Shown here piece after piece: positions 42,759 to 53,980 of a stretch of 64,000 bases of DNA. This stretch comes from Ariolimax columbianus (taxonomy: Eukaryota; Mollusca; Gastropoda; Stylommatophora; Arionidae): the NCBI GenBank assembly GCA_036924085.1, contig JAVGWX010000013.1, positions 65,942,157 through 66,006,156 on the forward strand, read 5' to 3'. Both the position numbers and the translations under genes were made by a program. The notes below the pieces were generated by a model. It saw only the letters and a program-made list of their open reading frames with translations, searched no databases and was not told the DNA's origin. Every line of letters begins with the position of its first letter. Within the stretch, counting starts at the first letter, position 1.

Positions 42759-43000
42759 CTCTCCCTTTCACTTTGGTTCACTTTCCCCTCACTTTATACC
42801 TCTTTTCTCTCCTCCCCTCCGCCCTCCCTCACCTTGCTCTCCTACTTTCCATATGTATTTCTCTCTCTGCTCCCTCTCGCTTCTTCCATCTTTCTTTCTT
42901 TCAACCCATCCCTATCTCTCCCTCTGTTTCCTCTCTTTTTTCCTCTACTCCTTTAGTTCTCTCTCGCCTATTCCTTTCTTCTTTCTCCCGAAATAGTTAA
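41815..43000. repeat. 1.2-kb pyrimidine tract (TTC then TCTC)
   Basis: TTC-rich to about 42035, then CTCTCT/CCCTCT-rich from 42070, including (CT)n at 42718-42752. The 369- and 223-residue frames are low-complexity F/S/L readings. Confidence 0.95.
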
Positions 43001-43014
43001 AGTAATTTTAATGA

Positions 43015-43340
43015 TAACTAATCGTAATAATAACAATAATAATAGTAATAACAATACTAATAATAGTACTAATAATAATAATAATATAACAATAATAATA
43101 GCAATAATAATATTATAACAATAATAATAATAACACCAATAATAATAATTTTAACAACGATAATAAAAATAACAATAATAATTATTATAATTGCAATGCT
43201 AATAATAATGATTAAAGCACTAATAATAGTAAAAATAATAGTAATTCTAATAATAATAACAATGCTAATTATAATAATAATAACAATAATAATAGTAATA
43301 CTATTTATAATACCAACAAAAGTAATACTAATAGTAGCGA
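43015..43340. repeat. (AAT)n/(AAC)n microsatellite
   Basis: AATAATAAC-type trinucleotide repeats over about 325 bp. The poly-I minus frame is an artefact. Confidence 0.95.
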
Positions 43341-43739
43341 TAGTACCAATAAGCCACAATAAGGTCCATCACTTACTCCGGGTTCACACTAGAACATCGT
43401 ATAACGAATCTATAGTGAGATTATAAGGCAATATGTCGATACGCAGTTGATCTGCCAACCCCATCACAACCTTACCTGGTTGCCCCTGTCAACCTTCCAG
43501 GAAGGGAGCAATCGGGATTGTTAGACGAGCCAACTGATTGGAGTAAGTACTGCTGCTCAACCAACGGAGATATTCATCGGCTGTTCTGATAAAAATATGC
43601 TCACCCTGGGGGCATCTCTTCCGCTGTTCTCTCTTCTCACCCCACTCTGTTTCATTTGACTCTGTCCTACAGCCACACTCCTACACAACTTTCACACGCG
43701 CCCTCATTGTGAGGCCCTTCCATTGCACTTTGGTTGGGC
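43341..43739. other. Unassigned sequence
   Basis: No gene or family recognised. Confidence 0.35.
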
Positions 43740-43893
43740 TAGCTTCTGAGGGCGCACAAACCTAGCATAGGTGCATACACACGCATACATACATCCAAGC
43801 ACTGGTTTATGCGTCCTGATATCGCCCAATGGACTACGGTCTGCGGTGGAAAATGGCGCGCCTCCGCCAGTAGAAACTAGTGAGGCAAACATC
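43740..43893 (-). repeat. Interspersed repeat family H, copy 1
   Basis: Minus strand CACTAGTTTCTACTGGCGGA, CATTGGGCGATATCAGGACG, CCAGTGCTTGGATGTATGTA matches 62372-62510 on the plus strand. No tRNA-like boxes or coding capacity. Confidence 0.65.
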
Positions 43894-43948
43894 TAAGCAA
43901 CAACAAGCTAACTATCCATAGCTATAATACAATATTGAAAACATTTCC

Positions 43949-44351
43949 GGGATCAAGATGCTACAGTGGTCAGCGACCCATAGCTGACTGCTAGCGTCAG
44001 GGCCAGCGAACCATAGCTGCAAAGACCCTCCTACACCTCCACGTAGTGATCCTGGATAACAGGCTGCAGCTGGGCAGACTGGCTAAAGAGAAGGGATCAA
44101 AGAGGGAATGCTAACCCGGTACTCAAAAAATGATTGCTGAAGTCGGATGTGTTGGACCGAAAGGTGCAAATATCACAGCCAAGCTGTAAACTAGGACACA
44201 ACGCATTCCGTTCTCTGGGCTTCATTCTGCTACTTAAGCCCTTTCAGGGTTTGGTAGTGGGAGATTGAGAACGAACGAAGAAAAAGAAGAAGAAGAAGAA
44301 GAAGAAGAAGAAAAAGAAGAAGAAGAAGAAGAAGAAGAAGAAGAAGAAGAA
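43949..44351 (+). mobile_element. SINE family B, full length with GAA tail
   Basis: Starts GGGATCAAGATGCTACAG (a short head deletion), then the standard body with the shared core (about 44125-44170) and ends GAGAACGAACGAAG plus (AAG)n. Perfect 12-bp TSD GAAAACATTTCC at 43937-43948 and 44352-44363. Confidence 0.95.
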
Positions 44352-44567
44352 GAAAACATTTCCTGACGCTACTGTGGCTTAAATAAAATTAGATACAATC
44401 ATGGAAAGATATGGCTAAAATACCGCGGCCGAATAACAACATAAATGAAACTTTCATTTCTACCAACAGGTCTTCATCGGGGACAACGCAAGAATATGTA
44501 CGAGTTAGCACATTATGGAAAAAGACATCAACAAAATTGAAGCAGACATACATTTATATATACTTAG

Positions 44568-44923
44568 TTGGGATCAAGATGCAGAGTAGTCCATTAGCTA
44601 CAGCGGTACATGTCTGGCTGCTAGCGTCTGGCGCACTGAACAAGAGCTGCCTAGACCCTTCTACACCTCCACAACGGTGATCCTGGATAACCTGCTGCAA
44701 CACTGCAGACTTGTTAAGGTGAAGGGACCGAAGAGGGAATGTTAACCCGACACCCACAAATGCCATCTGAAGTCTGATGTGTCGGACCGAAAGTGCAACA
44801 TCGCAGTCAAGCTGTAAACTACGACACAACGCATTCCATTCTCTGGACAACATCCTGCTACTTGCAAAGGCTTTTTGGGGCGTGGTAGCGGGAGATTGAG
44901 AAAGATTGAAGAAGAGGACGAAG
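44568..44923 (+). mobile_element. SINE family B, older copy
   Basis: Head GGGATCAAGATGCAGAGTAG, CCACAACGGTGATCCTGGAT, ATGCCATCTGAAGTCTGATG, ends GATTGAGAAAGATTGAAGAA. TSD ATATACTTAG at 44558-44567 and 44924-44933. Confidence 0.93.
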
Positions 44924-45059
44924 ATATACTTAGATGCAGGATCTGTGTGGACTTTTCGAAATTTGAATAACCAATTATCATTTGTGTATATATGTTATGT
45001 GTTCGTATCAATTTTGTTTATGAGTTCATCTGTTCTTCAAAAATATATGTTTCTGTTTC

Positions 45060-45690
45060 TAAGAATCGACGTCACTGCACTCCGGGCATACCATAGGTGC
45101 TCAGTTTCTCTCATAAAATGGCGTAAGGTATGGATGCTGATGGTCCTATTAGCTCGCTGGTTATACACTCACCTGCGCCGTCCTCTCATGCGCCCCACTC
45201 CGCTCGAACCTCGTTTAATGTCGAAACTTTGCAGTCTGTGGATTGCTGATTCATCTATTGCGGTGTCCTCATCCAGCATGCGGTCATTAATTGATTTCAA
45301 AATGTCACTTCTATCCATCACTAATATGCCCATGATGTGAGCTTGTGAGGCTATGATGTCAGCTCTTTCATTGCCCTTAACCCCGACATGGCCAGGACAG
45401 TAGATCAATGTCAACCCCTGCAGGTTTAAAGCCCCAGAAGCAGCTATCCATTCGTACCTAAGCCATCCCTTCTGTACCTTCTGTAGTATGGCTTGCGCGT
45501 CTGTCACGATGACTGCCCTTGTTAAAGAAGTCTCAGATATCCATTTCAGTACTGAAGTCACTGCTTCCGTCTCCATTCTCATACTGGAGGTTGTTGACAC
45601 GTATGCCCTACTGCGCTCAGCAACGACCTGTCCTCTCACTCTAGCCGAGAAACCCCAGTCTGATCTCCCACTGCACTGACAATGATATTC
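45060..45690 (-). pseudogene. LINE-IV RNase H domain fragment
   Basis: The open stretch 45169-45639 reads RAYVSTTSSMRMETEAVTSV, VIVTDAQAILQKVQKGWLRY, LTLIYCPGHVGVKGNERADI. This supplies the catalytic Glu (METEAV), the second Asp (VTDAQ), the His (PGHVG) and the last Asp (NERAD) of a type 1 RNase H; the first Asp is outside the preserved part. A tail with GRMRGRRR and, in another frame, CPECSDVDS follows. One frame of 156 residues is intact. It could be a LINE C-terminus or an independent cassette. Confidence 0.8.
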
Positions 45691-46704
45691 AATCTCTTAT
45701 GTGTATTGTATGCTGTCCTTTGTAAAGGTCCTTGTCGTTATAATTTGGATTTTGTTCTTGCTTCTACCAGGTATCCGAACATTATCTATCTAAGTTGTGA
45801 CTCACTTCTTGACTTAACTGCATCCAACCGATACATTGCTATTTCAGTAATTTAAAAACATTTTTTCGCGTCCTCGTTCAAACCTCTTAATCTGACTTCA
45901 TTTTGTTGACCACATTTTGCGTGTTACATTTCAATCCCAGTCAGTATTTGCTTTCTTTTCTTCAAAACGTTGACTTGTGTGTGTTTGTGTTCATACAATT
46001 TAGCTTTATTCTCACAAGTTTGCACACCTTTCAGTTGTTGAGACTGTCAACTACAGACTTTTCACATATCGGGTCTTCCAACAACAGTCCCGTAAAATGT
46101 ATGCTGAATTTTAAGAAGCAATTTTCCCGCGAAGCTAAACCAAGCTTTGACAAAAATCTCAAACTCCGAGTAATTGTAGCTAAAGAGGCATTGAAATGAA
46201 TGTTCCCTCGAATACAAAAGAGCAGTTTTGGAACGCCGGATTCGTGACCGAGTCATTTAGCTCTTCAACACTGGCAGGCGTATAGATTAGACTGCATGCA
46301 GGCGGTTGATTGTTGTAGCGTAGGATTCTAAATAGAACTCAGAGAGCTGGTCTGAATAGGTCCTGAACCGTGGATTTTTTAATATTATTTTTGTTAAGCG
46401 TACCACGCTTCAGCCACGTGAAGTGGGGGCGTCCGTATCATGGGACACTATCTGAAAACACCCCCCACAGGTGACGAGTCGTCTCTGTTCATTTGTTATT
46501 TCTGACGTGAACTCTTGCCGTTGTTAATGTGTGCTGGGGGGTTCCACGCCATGTCCTGATACCCCAGTGTGTTTGTCTAACTGTCCACTGGTAGTGTGTG
46601 TAGCGAAGATTTGAGATTGTAAGTAACCACACCTGCGCCCAAAACATCAAGTGTGTACACACTGTGGGAAAATATACATTACTGTGTTTTTGATATCTAG
46701 CGGT
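45691..46704. other. Unassigned sequence
   Basis: About 1 kb with no recognised repeat. A 98-residue frame (45903-46199) has no known domain. Confidence 0.35.
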
Positions 46705-46945
46705 CGTCCTAAATATGACATTAATGGCGGCGTGTTGTAATTTATAGAGAAAGCTGCGATTTCTGCGCCATTCGGTCCGAAAAATTCGATTTCAGCACCA
46801 CATTTGTGGGACAGTATTTGTCTTCCCTCTTCGATCCCTAATCTGTTAGCCAGGCTGCATCGTTTCAGTCTGTTTACAGGGACACCACTTGGAGACAGAT
46901 TATGGTCTTGGTCAGTTATGGGTCATTGTCCCGTATGCAAGATTC
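46705..46945 (-). mobile_element. SINE family B, diverged copy
   Basis: Minus strand: CTGACCAAGACCATAATCTG, AGGGATCGAAGAGGGAAGAC, GCTGAAATCGAATTTTTCGG, GGCGCAGAAATCGCAGCTTT. The tail is absent; a TTC array follows on the head side instead. Confidence 0.65.
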
Positions 46946-46947
46946 TT

Positions 46948-47142
46948 CAACTTCTTCTTCTGCTTCTTCTTGTTCCTCTTATTATTATTATTATTATTTT
47001 TATTATTATTATTTTCCTTCTTCTTCTTCTTCTTCTCCTTCTTCTTCTTCTTCTTCTTCTTCTTCTTCTTCTTCTTCTTCTTCTTCTTCTTCTTCTCCTT
47101 CTTCTTCTTCTTATTCTTCTTCTTCTTCTTCTTTGTCTTCTT
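46948..47142. repeat. (TTC)n array with (ATT)n
   Basis: TTC repeat with a TTATTA stretch at 46978-47015. Poly-L, poly-F and poly-S frames are artefacts. Confidence 0.95.
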
Positions 47143-47199
47143 CTGCGTTCAACCTAACATGGGCGTTGTGAGTGTCCGCAGTTTACAACATGGTTGCGA

Positions 47200-47655
47200 A
47201 GGACACAGTGATCTCGATGTATAGATGCCCGCCTCGGATGCTGGAGGTCTCGGGGTCGAATCCCATGGAAGAGCAGGATATTTTTCACGTGTATCTTCTG
47301 GTAAAAATTCCCCTGGTCTCTGAGTAGTGAGATCGGACTCCCTGGACCAGTGCCGAGCATGTTAAAAAATCCTTGGCAGTTGGAAATCGAAAAGCGTAGA
47401 CTTAACGGCCGCTGTCCTGACAATAATTAAGTTTAAAATCTACCCAAGTTATTTGTACCTTTCACCCAGATGGTTTGTTAAAAGCAGCCATAGATGGCGC
47501 CTAACTGACTTCGGGTCTACTTAGCTCTAGTATTTGAGTCTATTAAAATGGACTCGCACATTAACTAAACCATCCTCCAAGAATCTGGTTGTATACATAC
47601 TCTGTGTAGTCTTCTAAACCAGTATAAATACGTTTAAGTTACGTTAATTTAAATG
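47200..47655 (+). mobile_element. SINE family C, full length
   Basis: Head AGTGATCTCGATGTATAGAT, GGGGTCGAATCCC, body GTGAGATCGGACTCCCTGGA, ACTTAACGGCCGCTGTCCTG, AGATGGCGCCTAACTGACTT, CTGGTTGTATACATACTCTG, tail GTTTAAGTTACGTTAATTTA. Collinear with 20704-21115. Confidence 0.9.
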
Positions 47656-48601
47656 AAGATATCTGGCCTTTTCGACCAGACACATCCGCTTTCAACAGAC
47701 GTTTTTTAAGTAATAGGTTTGCCTTCCCATTGCAATCTCTATGCACTTGGCCAGACCACACTCATATACCTGCGAGTCGCTAGATTCTGTTAGATCATTA
47801 ACTACTGCATCATTGATTCCTCTTTGTTGTTTACAACGCTGGAAATAATTCGTAGTTAAGGAGGGAGTATACATCGCACGCTTCTGGTGGCAAAACGTAC
47901 TGGATTCAATGACCATTATTGACACATTCTAGTTGACACAGATGTAGACGGTTACCTGACTATCTGTTATGGAAGGAAAGGCAGAGAAGAAGGAAACTGG
48001 CAAGACGATATTCTTAAAAAAGAAATGTAGTCGCGCTGCAGACACTGCTGTAGGTGAGGAAGTGTTGAAGACACTGCAGTTTGTTTATGAGCTCTGGTGG
48101 TTAGCTACGTTCCATCCTTCCTTCCTTGCTTCCTCCCTTGCTTCCCTCCTTCCTCACTAGTAAGATAGGTATCCATGTACATCTGGGTCAACTGCAAATG
48201 TCGAAAATGGACATGATCATAACCTTACTTAGTTGCTTTTATGAAATTATTAACATCTGTGACTATTCTTTGCTCCCTTTTCGGACCCGACAACACCTGA
48301 ACGATGTATGTATGTGGGAATGACCCGTTCCCTTTACCTTTTCCAAAATCCGCTCTCAGTTCCTAAGACTTAGCCGTGAATTGCTCCGGCAGTACTAAAC
48401 CAATTGACAGTATTATCGGCGAGTCACAATGAAATGGCTGTGGCGGTGTAAATGTGTCAGTTTAATGTCGACTGTTCTCGGCGAGGTCCCCTTTTACGGG
48501 TCCTTTATTTACTCGACCGTCAAATACCCGTATATTTTATAGTGACCGGTTTGTTTTCGTTTTATTTTTTAATGAAATGGGGGACATTTTCGGACCTTGA
48601 C
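47656..48601. other. Unassigned sequence
   Basis: No gene or family recognised; a short (CTTC)n patch at 48114-48150. Confidence 0.35.
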
Positions 48602-49036
48602 TAAGAAATGAGGACTTTAAAGAGAAGGTAAGTACAGAATGAGGACTTTGAAGAGAAGGAAAGTACAGAAATGGAGAATTTGGAGAGATTGAAGACGAGA
48701 TAAGTACAGGAATTAGGACTTTGAAGAGAAGGAAAGTACAGAAATGGAGAATTTGGAGAGATTGAAGACGAGATAAGTACAGGAATTAGGACTTTGAAGA
48801 GAAGGAAAGTACAGAATGAGGACTTTGAAGAGAAACAAAGTACAGAAATGAGGACTGAAGAGAAGGAAAGTAAATACAGGAGGACTGAAGAGAAGGAAAG
48901 TACAGAAATGAGGACTGAAGAGAAGGAAAATACAGAAATGAGGACTGGAGAAGGATAGTACATAAATGAGGACTTTGAAGAGAAGGAAAGTACAGAAATT
49001 AGGACTTTGAAGAGAAGGAAAGTATAGAAATGAGGA
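48602..49036. repeat. 32-bp minisatellite with mixed units
   Basis: Unit GAGGACTTTGAAGAGAAGGA plus AAGTACAGAAAT, about 13 copies. A longer composite block (TTTGGAGAGATTGAAGACGA inserted) occurs twice at 48658-48785, a small higher-order repeat. Confidence 0.9.
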
Positions 49037-49069
49037 ACCGTTAATTTGAAATAGTTGCTACTTTCTGTC

Positions 49070-49750
49070 CTTTTTATTATTTCTCTTCTTTCTTCCTTGT
49101 TTTTGTCTTATTTTCCTTTGATATTTTTCTTTCGTCCACTTCCACAGCTTCTTCTTCGTCATCTCTTTCTTCCTCATTGTCTTCTTCAACCTTCTTTTCT
49201 GTCTGTACTGTGTTTTCTTCCTCTTTTTTAGTCTTAGTATTCTTAACAAATAGAGCTGAAAGATATTTCTGTGTACTCGTTGGACAGAAGACTAGTATTG
49301 TGTTGTTCTTTTTCTTCATGATCTACCTCATCCTCATCTTGCTCTTCTTTTCTTTTCTTCGTCTTCTTCTTCTTCCTTCTCATATTCTTCTTCTTCTTCC
49401 TCCAGAACTTGTTTTTCTTCTTTTTTCTTCTACTTCTTGTTCTTCTTCCTCGCTATTTTCTTCTTTTTTCGTCTTTTGTTACATCTTCTTCTTTTTTTCT
49501 CCTCCTCATTCTCTTCTACTTCTTCTTCTTCTTCTTCTTTCTCCTACTCATTCAATTGTTTTTCTTCTTCTTTGTCCTCCTCATTCTCTTGCTCTTATTG
49601 TTATTGTTCTTCATCTTTATTGTCTTCTTTTTTCATCCTTTTTTTCTTTTTAAAAAAAATTGTTCTTCTTTTTTCTCATCCTTTTCCTCTTTTTCACCTA
49701 TCTCATCATCTTCTTTCTCCTCATCATTTTTACTTCTTCCTTTTTCCACA
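49070..49750. repeat. TTC-rich pyrimidine tract
   Basis: CTTCTTCTTTTTC-type low complexity with no clean unit. Frames of 111-158 residues are poly-F/S/L artefacts. Confidence 0.85.
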
Positions 49751-50158
49751 ATACAAGTGTGCATGTCAGTGATTTTACACATAGCTACCTCTGCAAAGGC
49801 ACCAGATGCTGAACTAGTCTCGTGTTTCCTCGAACGGAAACACGCCAAGAAGAGAATGTAGGGGACAGAACTGGTCTACGCTATCCAGGCAGTTATAACA
49901 CGTGATGTATTCGCTCGAGTCGTTCAAACACTTGGGTTCTCAACAAAACCCACACCATAAACGTCGTGATTGGCAAACTACACCACTTCGTACCAGCCAC
50001 AACTCTCTTCGTCAAGGCCAGGAAACAGCTGTACAAGGAAGGTATTAAGTGAAAGAGCGAAGTCTCCACTTTATCGACACGACATTTGATTTACACGACG
50101 TGAAACGTTTAACGGAGATACATGGATCATAAAGATACAATGCATTTTTAGCGTAGAG
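49751..50158. other. Unassigned sequence
   Basis: No gene or family recognised. Confidence 0.35.
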
Positions 50159-50170
50159 TAAACAGCATGT

Positions 50171-50433
50171 TTTTTTTTCTTCTTGTTGTTTTTTTTGCGT
50201 TTGCCGTATTTCTCTAATCCCCAAAGCGGTGTGCGTTGCACTGTGGTTTTTATTTTGCGCCTGTCTGCCCAGTGCATCCGACTTCAGCATGCATTTTACG
50301 CAAGGGTCTGCTTCCTACTGCATTTTCTAAGGGTTTGCTTCCCCGGGGTAACGGCGGGTGCTGTGTTAGGGATCGAACCCAGCACCTTCTGGTTGTGTGC
50401 CGTGCCACTTAACCACTAGACCACGCCGACCCC
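50171..50433 (-). mobile_element. SINE family A, full length
   Basis: Minus strand GTGGTCTAGTGGTTAAGTGG, GGGTTCGATCCCTAAC, shared core (GCTGAAGTCGGATGCACTGG) and a poly-A-like end. TSD TAAACAGCATGT at 50159-50170 and 50434-50445. Confidence 0.95.
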
Positions 50434-50523
50434 TAAACAGCATGTTTGATTAAGAACAGGACTTTTAGGAGAGGCCTAATATCACTCAGTATCTTCTTCT
50501 TTTTCCTTTTCTTCGCTCATTCT

Positions 50524-50883
50524 GGCTTGGCTTGGCTTCGTTCGTTCTCAATCTCCCGCTACCAAGCCCTGAAAGGGCTTAAGTTGCAGAATGTAGGCCA
50601 GAGAACGAAATGCGTTGTGTCGTAGTTTACAGCTTGACTGCGATATTTGCACTTTTCGATCCAACACATCCGACTTCAGCAAGCATTTTTTTAGTACTGG
50701 GCTAGAATTCCCTTTTCGATCCCTTCTCCTTAGCCAGTCTGTCCTGCTGCAGCCTGTTATCCAGGATCACCGGGTGGAGGTGTAGAAGGGTCTTGTCAGC
50801 TCTAGTTCGCTGGCTCTGACGCTAGCAGTCAGCTATGGGTCGCTGACCACTGCAGCTCATGCGCTGCTCAGCATCTTGATCCC
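50524..50883 (-). mobile_element. SINE family B, full length with AAGCC tail
   Basis: Minus strand GGGATCAAGATGCTGAGCAG to GAACGAACGAAGCC and (AAGCC)n. TSD TCGCTCATTCT at 50513-50523 and 50884-50894. Confidence 0.96.
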
Positions 50884-50894
50884 TCGCTCATTCT

Positions 50895-51329
50895 AAAACT
50901 CCGGCCATCAAGCCCTAAAAAGGGTTTCGCAATATGCAGGATCGTGTGCTGAGAACATGCTAACAGGCACCCCAGACTGCAGAGCACATACTGAACAACT
51001 GCCCTGAATATGATATTCAGAAACAAACCTATCGGCCAATAGACACACCACTTAAATTGAAGCTTTATGAATCTGTATGTGAACTACAAAAAAACTCAAG
51101 TTGATACAAAAGGCAGAATTGCAGATATAAGCATGCCATTTTCAGACGAACGACAGACGTTGCTTTCACAATATAATACCTGACCTGTGTTATCGATAAT
51201 AAGGGTCTTTATTTCAAGTATAATGGTTTTGTCTCATAAATGTTTGCCAGGAGCGGTAGACTCGTCCTGTGGTCTCCGGTCTGGACACGATTACCTGGTC
51301 TTGTTATCCCAGGTATGTTTATTGGAAGT
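50895..51329. other. Unassigned sequence
   Basis: No gene or family recognised. ACTCCGGCCATCAAGCCCTA at 50897 loosely resembles the distal B end and may be a sliver of another copy. Confidence 0.35.
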
Positions 51330-51460
51330 AAGGTCTAATTGGGGACTGAGTGGTCTCATCTTCGAGTGCTGGAGGTCGCGGGTTCAAATCATGGCGAAGA
51401 CCTGGATTTTTTCACGTAGACTTTCTGGTATTTCCCCGGATCTCTTGGAGTACTTTATAA
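51330..51460 (+). mobile_element. SINE family C-like head fragment
   Basis: ACTGAGTGGTCTCATCTTCG, GCGGGTTCAAATCATGGCGA, CCTGGATTTTTTCACGTAGA. tRNA-like head only; most like the copy at 4803. Confidence 0.7.
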
Positions 51461-51705
51461 TAAAATTGTTGTTGTTCAATGACTGTCTCTCGTACTTCCT
51501 AACATTCACATCACCAATCACATCCCATCCAGGTCTTAAATGCGTGTTTCTCCGTTAGACAAACCACGAAAAGTGGTAGTTTCAATTAAGGAACATAGTA
51601 AGTCATAGAATAAGTAAAAACTTTGAGATAGCGACTTGTAAACAAAGAATGTTTGTTCCTGAAAACGATCACAAGATAAATATTATTCTCCACTTGAGTA
51701 ACATA
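51461..51705. other. Unassigned sequence
   Basis: No gene or family recognised. Confidence 0.4.
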
Positions 51706-52444
51706 CGAGGGGTGTTCAAGTCAAAACGGGACTTACTTTGTAATGAAGAAGAAAATGTGTTTTTAAGTAATCAAAATGCTCTTTATGGTTCTATATAATC
51801 TCTTGCAGCGTTTATACACTTATCCCAGCGTTTAAGTAATACTTGAAAAGCTTCATCCTAGAAAGATTTGTCAGTATGCCTGAACCATTTCAGGACATGC
51901 TGTTTCACTTCGACATCAGTGCTGACATGTTGATCTCACAGGAATTCTTTTTGTGGTCCAAACGGGTATAAATCGCTTGGTGCGAGCTCTGGGCAGTAAG
52001 GTAGATGTGGCAATACCTCCCAGCAGATTTGCTGCAAATGGCACATAGTGCGGTGATCTGTCTGAAGTCGAACGTTATCTTGCAGGAGCAGGACGGGATC
52101 ATCTCTCACGGATGTACGGCCTTCTCTAAAACGTTTACACCATTCACATGTCTTACTGTGGCTGAGTGTCTCCCTTACCGTATTGTGATTGCAGTCTTCT
52201 GTGAATGTCCGCAGGTTTCACGCCTTCTTACACAAGAAACTTCATCACAACACGCTGTTCCATGCAAGCACTAACAGTGTTGTCTGTCATTTTTATTTAT
52301 CTGTCACTTGACAAACTATGGCAAGTGCCCCATCTAGTGGTAATATCACAAGTGCCCCTAACTAATGACAGTAGTTCTAGCACGCTATAACCCACTTAGG
52401 TAGAACTAAATCAATAAGTACCGGTTTGATTTGAACACCCTTCG
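51706..52444 (-). mobile_element. Internally deleted mariner (DD34D) element
   Basis: Ends CGAGGGGTGTTCAAGTCAAA and inverted CGAAGGGTGTTCAAATCAAA form terminal inverted repeats of about 28 bp flanked by TA (51704-51705, 52445-52446). Minus-strand transposase: RVVMKFLVxEGVKPADIHRR, then broken sequence ending near VRDDP; this joins straight to VLLLQDN and, 34 residues after its Asp, LAPSD. So HTH1 and the last two catalytic Asp regions survive, while HTH2, the WVPHxL segment and the first catalytic Asp are deleted. KRWDKCINAARDYIEP at the end matches the mariner C-terminus. The 739 bp compare with about 1.3 kb for a complete mariner. Confidence 0.92.
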
Positions 52445-52446
52445 TA

Positions 52447-53064
52447 CGTAAAGAACAACAGAAAATACAGTAAAGTAATGGGCGTAATTTGTACTTTTAA
52501 AGTAACAATCCAAAATCCACTCATCTTGGATCAATGGATTCGCCGTAGTTCTGCAGCCTGTATGCAAAGCAGAAGTCAGGCGCAATGATCACTGGCAGAT
52601 TTGGCAATAAACACGGCTATTTTCAGTCCAGTAATCTAGGGCGTGTGCTATGCCCGCGATGGACTCGACAAGTGGCATTTATGACAAGTTGACAGAGTCA
52701 TAGCAACTGGCCCCGCGGATCAGCCAGAGGGGGTACGGTGGGCTGGCCTCTGATTTGGTGTCAGTTCAGAATTGGGCCATTAACAGCTCTCCGCAGGGAC
52801 CGCTTAACGGCAACACGGCAGACCTCTGGCATTCTGACATTTAACTCTGACACGCAGTTTACACCAGTGATTTATGGGCATGGCGTATATACACGAAAGC
52901 CAATACGTACAGAGTTGGACAGCGTTCAAGCCTTAGGGTAGATTATTTCTAATGTTTCAATATTTTCACTTCTTGTACTTTTACCCATCTAGGCGTCGTC
53001 AGTCAAATCTTGGGAACGTAATTTGTAAATCTAGGTGGTTTCAGTGAAATTATTAGGATTTGGC
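52447..53064. other. Unique sequence, possibly conserved noncoding
   Basis: No repeat match in the window. 52555-52880 is balanced in composition with TTTATGAC and TTGACAG words (Hox/TALE-like) but no long frame. Function unknown. Confidence 0.25.
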
Positions 53065-53536
53065 TTATTTTGTTCAAATCTTAGAATCGTGGCTTGTATA
53101 GTCATATTTTGCCTTTTTCAGAAAAATATTGAGATTTTCGTTTTGTTCACATCTTAGAATCGTGGGTTTGTCAGTAAAATATTGAGATTTTCGTTTTGTT
53201 CACATCTTAGAATCGTGGGTTTTTCAGAAAAATATTGAGATTTTCGTTTTGTTCACATCTTAGAATCGTGGGTTTGTCAGTAAAATATTGAGATTTTCGT
53301 TTTGTTCACATCTTAGAATCGTGGGTTTTTCAGAAAAATATTGAGATTTTCGTTTTGTTCACATCTTAGAATCGTGGGTTTGTCAGAAAAATATTGAGAT
53401 TTTCGTTTTGTTCACATCTTAGAATCGTGGGTTTGTCAGTAAAATATTGAGATTTTCATTTTGTTCACATCTTAGAATCGTGGGTTTTTCAGTAAAATAT
53501 TGAGATTTTCGTTTTGTTCACATCTTAGAATCGTGG
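53065..53536. repeat. 53-bp satellite with alternating variants
   Basis: Unit TTTGTTCACATCTTAGAATC plus GTGGGTTTGTCAGTAAAATA plus TTGAGATTTTCGT, about nine copies. GTCAGTAAAAT and TTCAGAAAAAT variants alternate over the first four full copies, giving a 106-bp dimer. First copies diverge. Confidence 0.93.
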
Positions 53537-53596
53537 GGAAGCCTCCTTCTGGTTGTGAACCGTGTCACTTAACCACTAGGCCACACCGTCCTGGAC
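53537..53596 (-). mobile_element. SINE family A head fragment
   Basis: Minus strand GGACGGTGTGGCCTAGTGGT, TAAGTGACACGGTTCACAAC. Only the first 60 bp remain, abutting the end of the 53-bp satellite. Confidence 0.8.
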
Positions 53597-53980
53597 TTCT
53601 TCAATTTAAAATCTTCAGATTAACATTGTAAATCCACATCTTAGGATCTCGAATTTCATTTTGTTGTTGTTGAATTTTCAGTCAAATCTTTATTAACAAA
53701 CACATATACACACACAAACACACACACACGCACACACACATATGTACGAAAATAGCTGTTACTGAAGCAGTATTTCTAGTATCTAACGATACACTGCGGA
53801 TCTGTTAATTATATTTCTTTCTCTTTCCCAGGTTTTTTCTCCATCTGGTGAACACCTTTTCGTAAGTGAAAAAATGGTAAGTTATTTTGTGTATGTCTAC
53901 TTATGTTCACTGTGGTATGCGACTGTCAATTTGTTTGTCTTTGGTGTCTTACTGTTCGTTTCTATGTGGCTTTGATGTGT
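53597..53980. other. Unassigned sequence with (CA)n
   Basis: Short CA repeat at 53700-53740; otherwise unassigned. Confidence 0.5.

Noticed and set aside
41891..43000. 369-residue hydrophobic frame resembling a membrane protein
   Set aside because: Reading of a TTC/TCTC pyrimidine tract; all three frames give similar low-complexity peptides.
43949..44923. Composite transposon bounded by two B copies
   Set aside because: Each B has its own distinct TSD, so they inserted independently.
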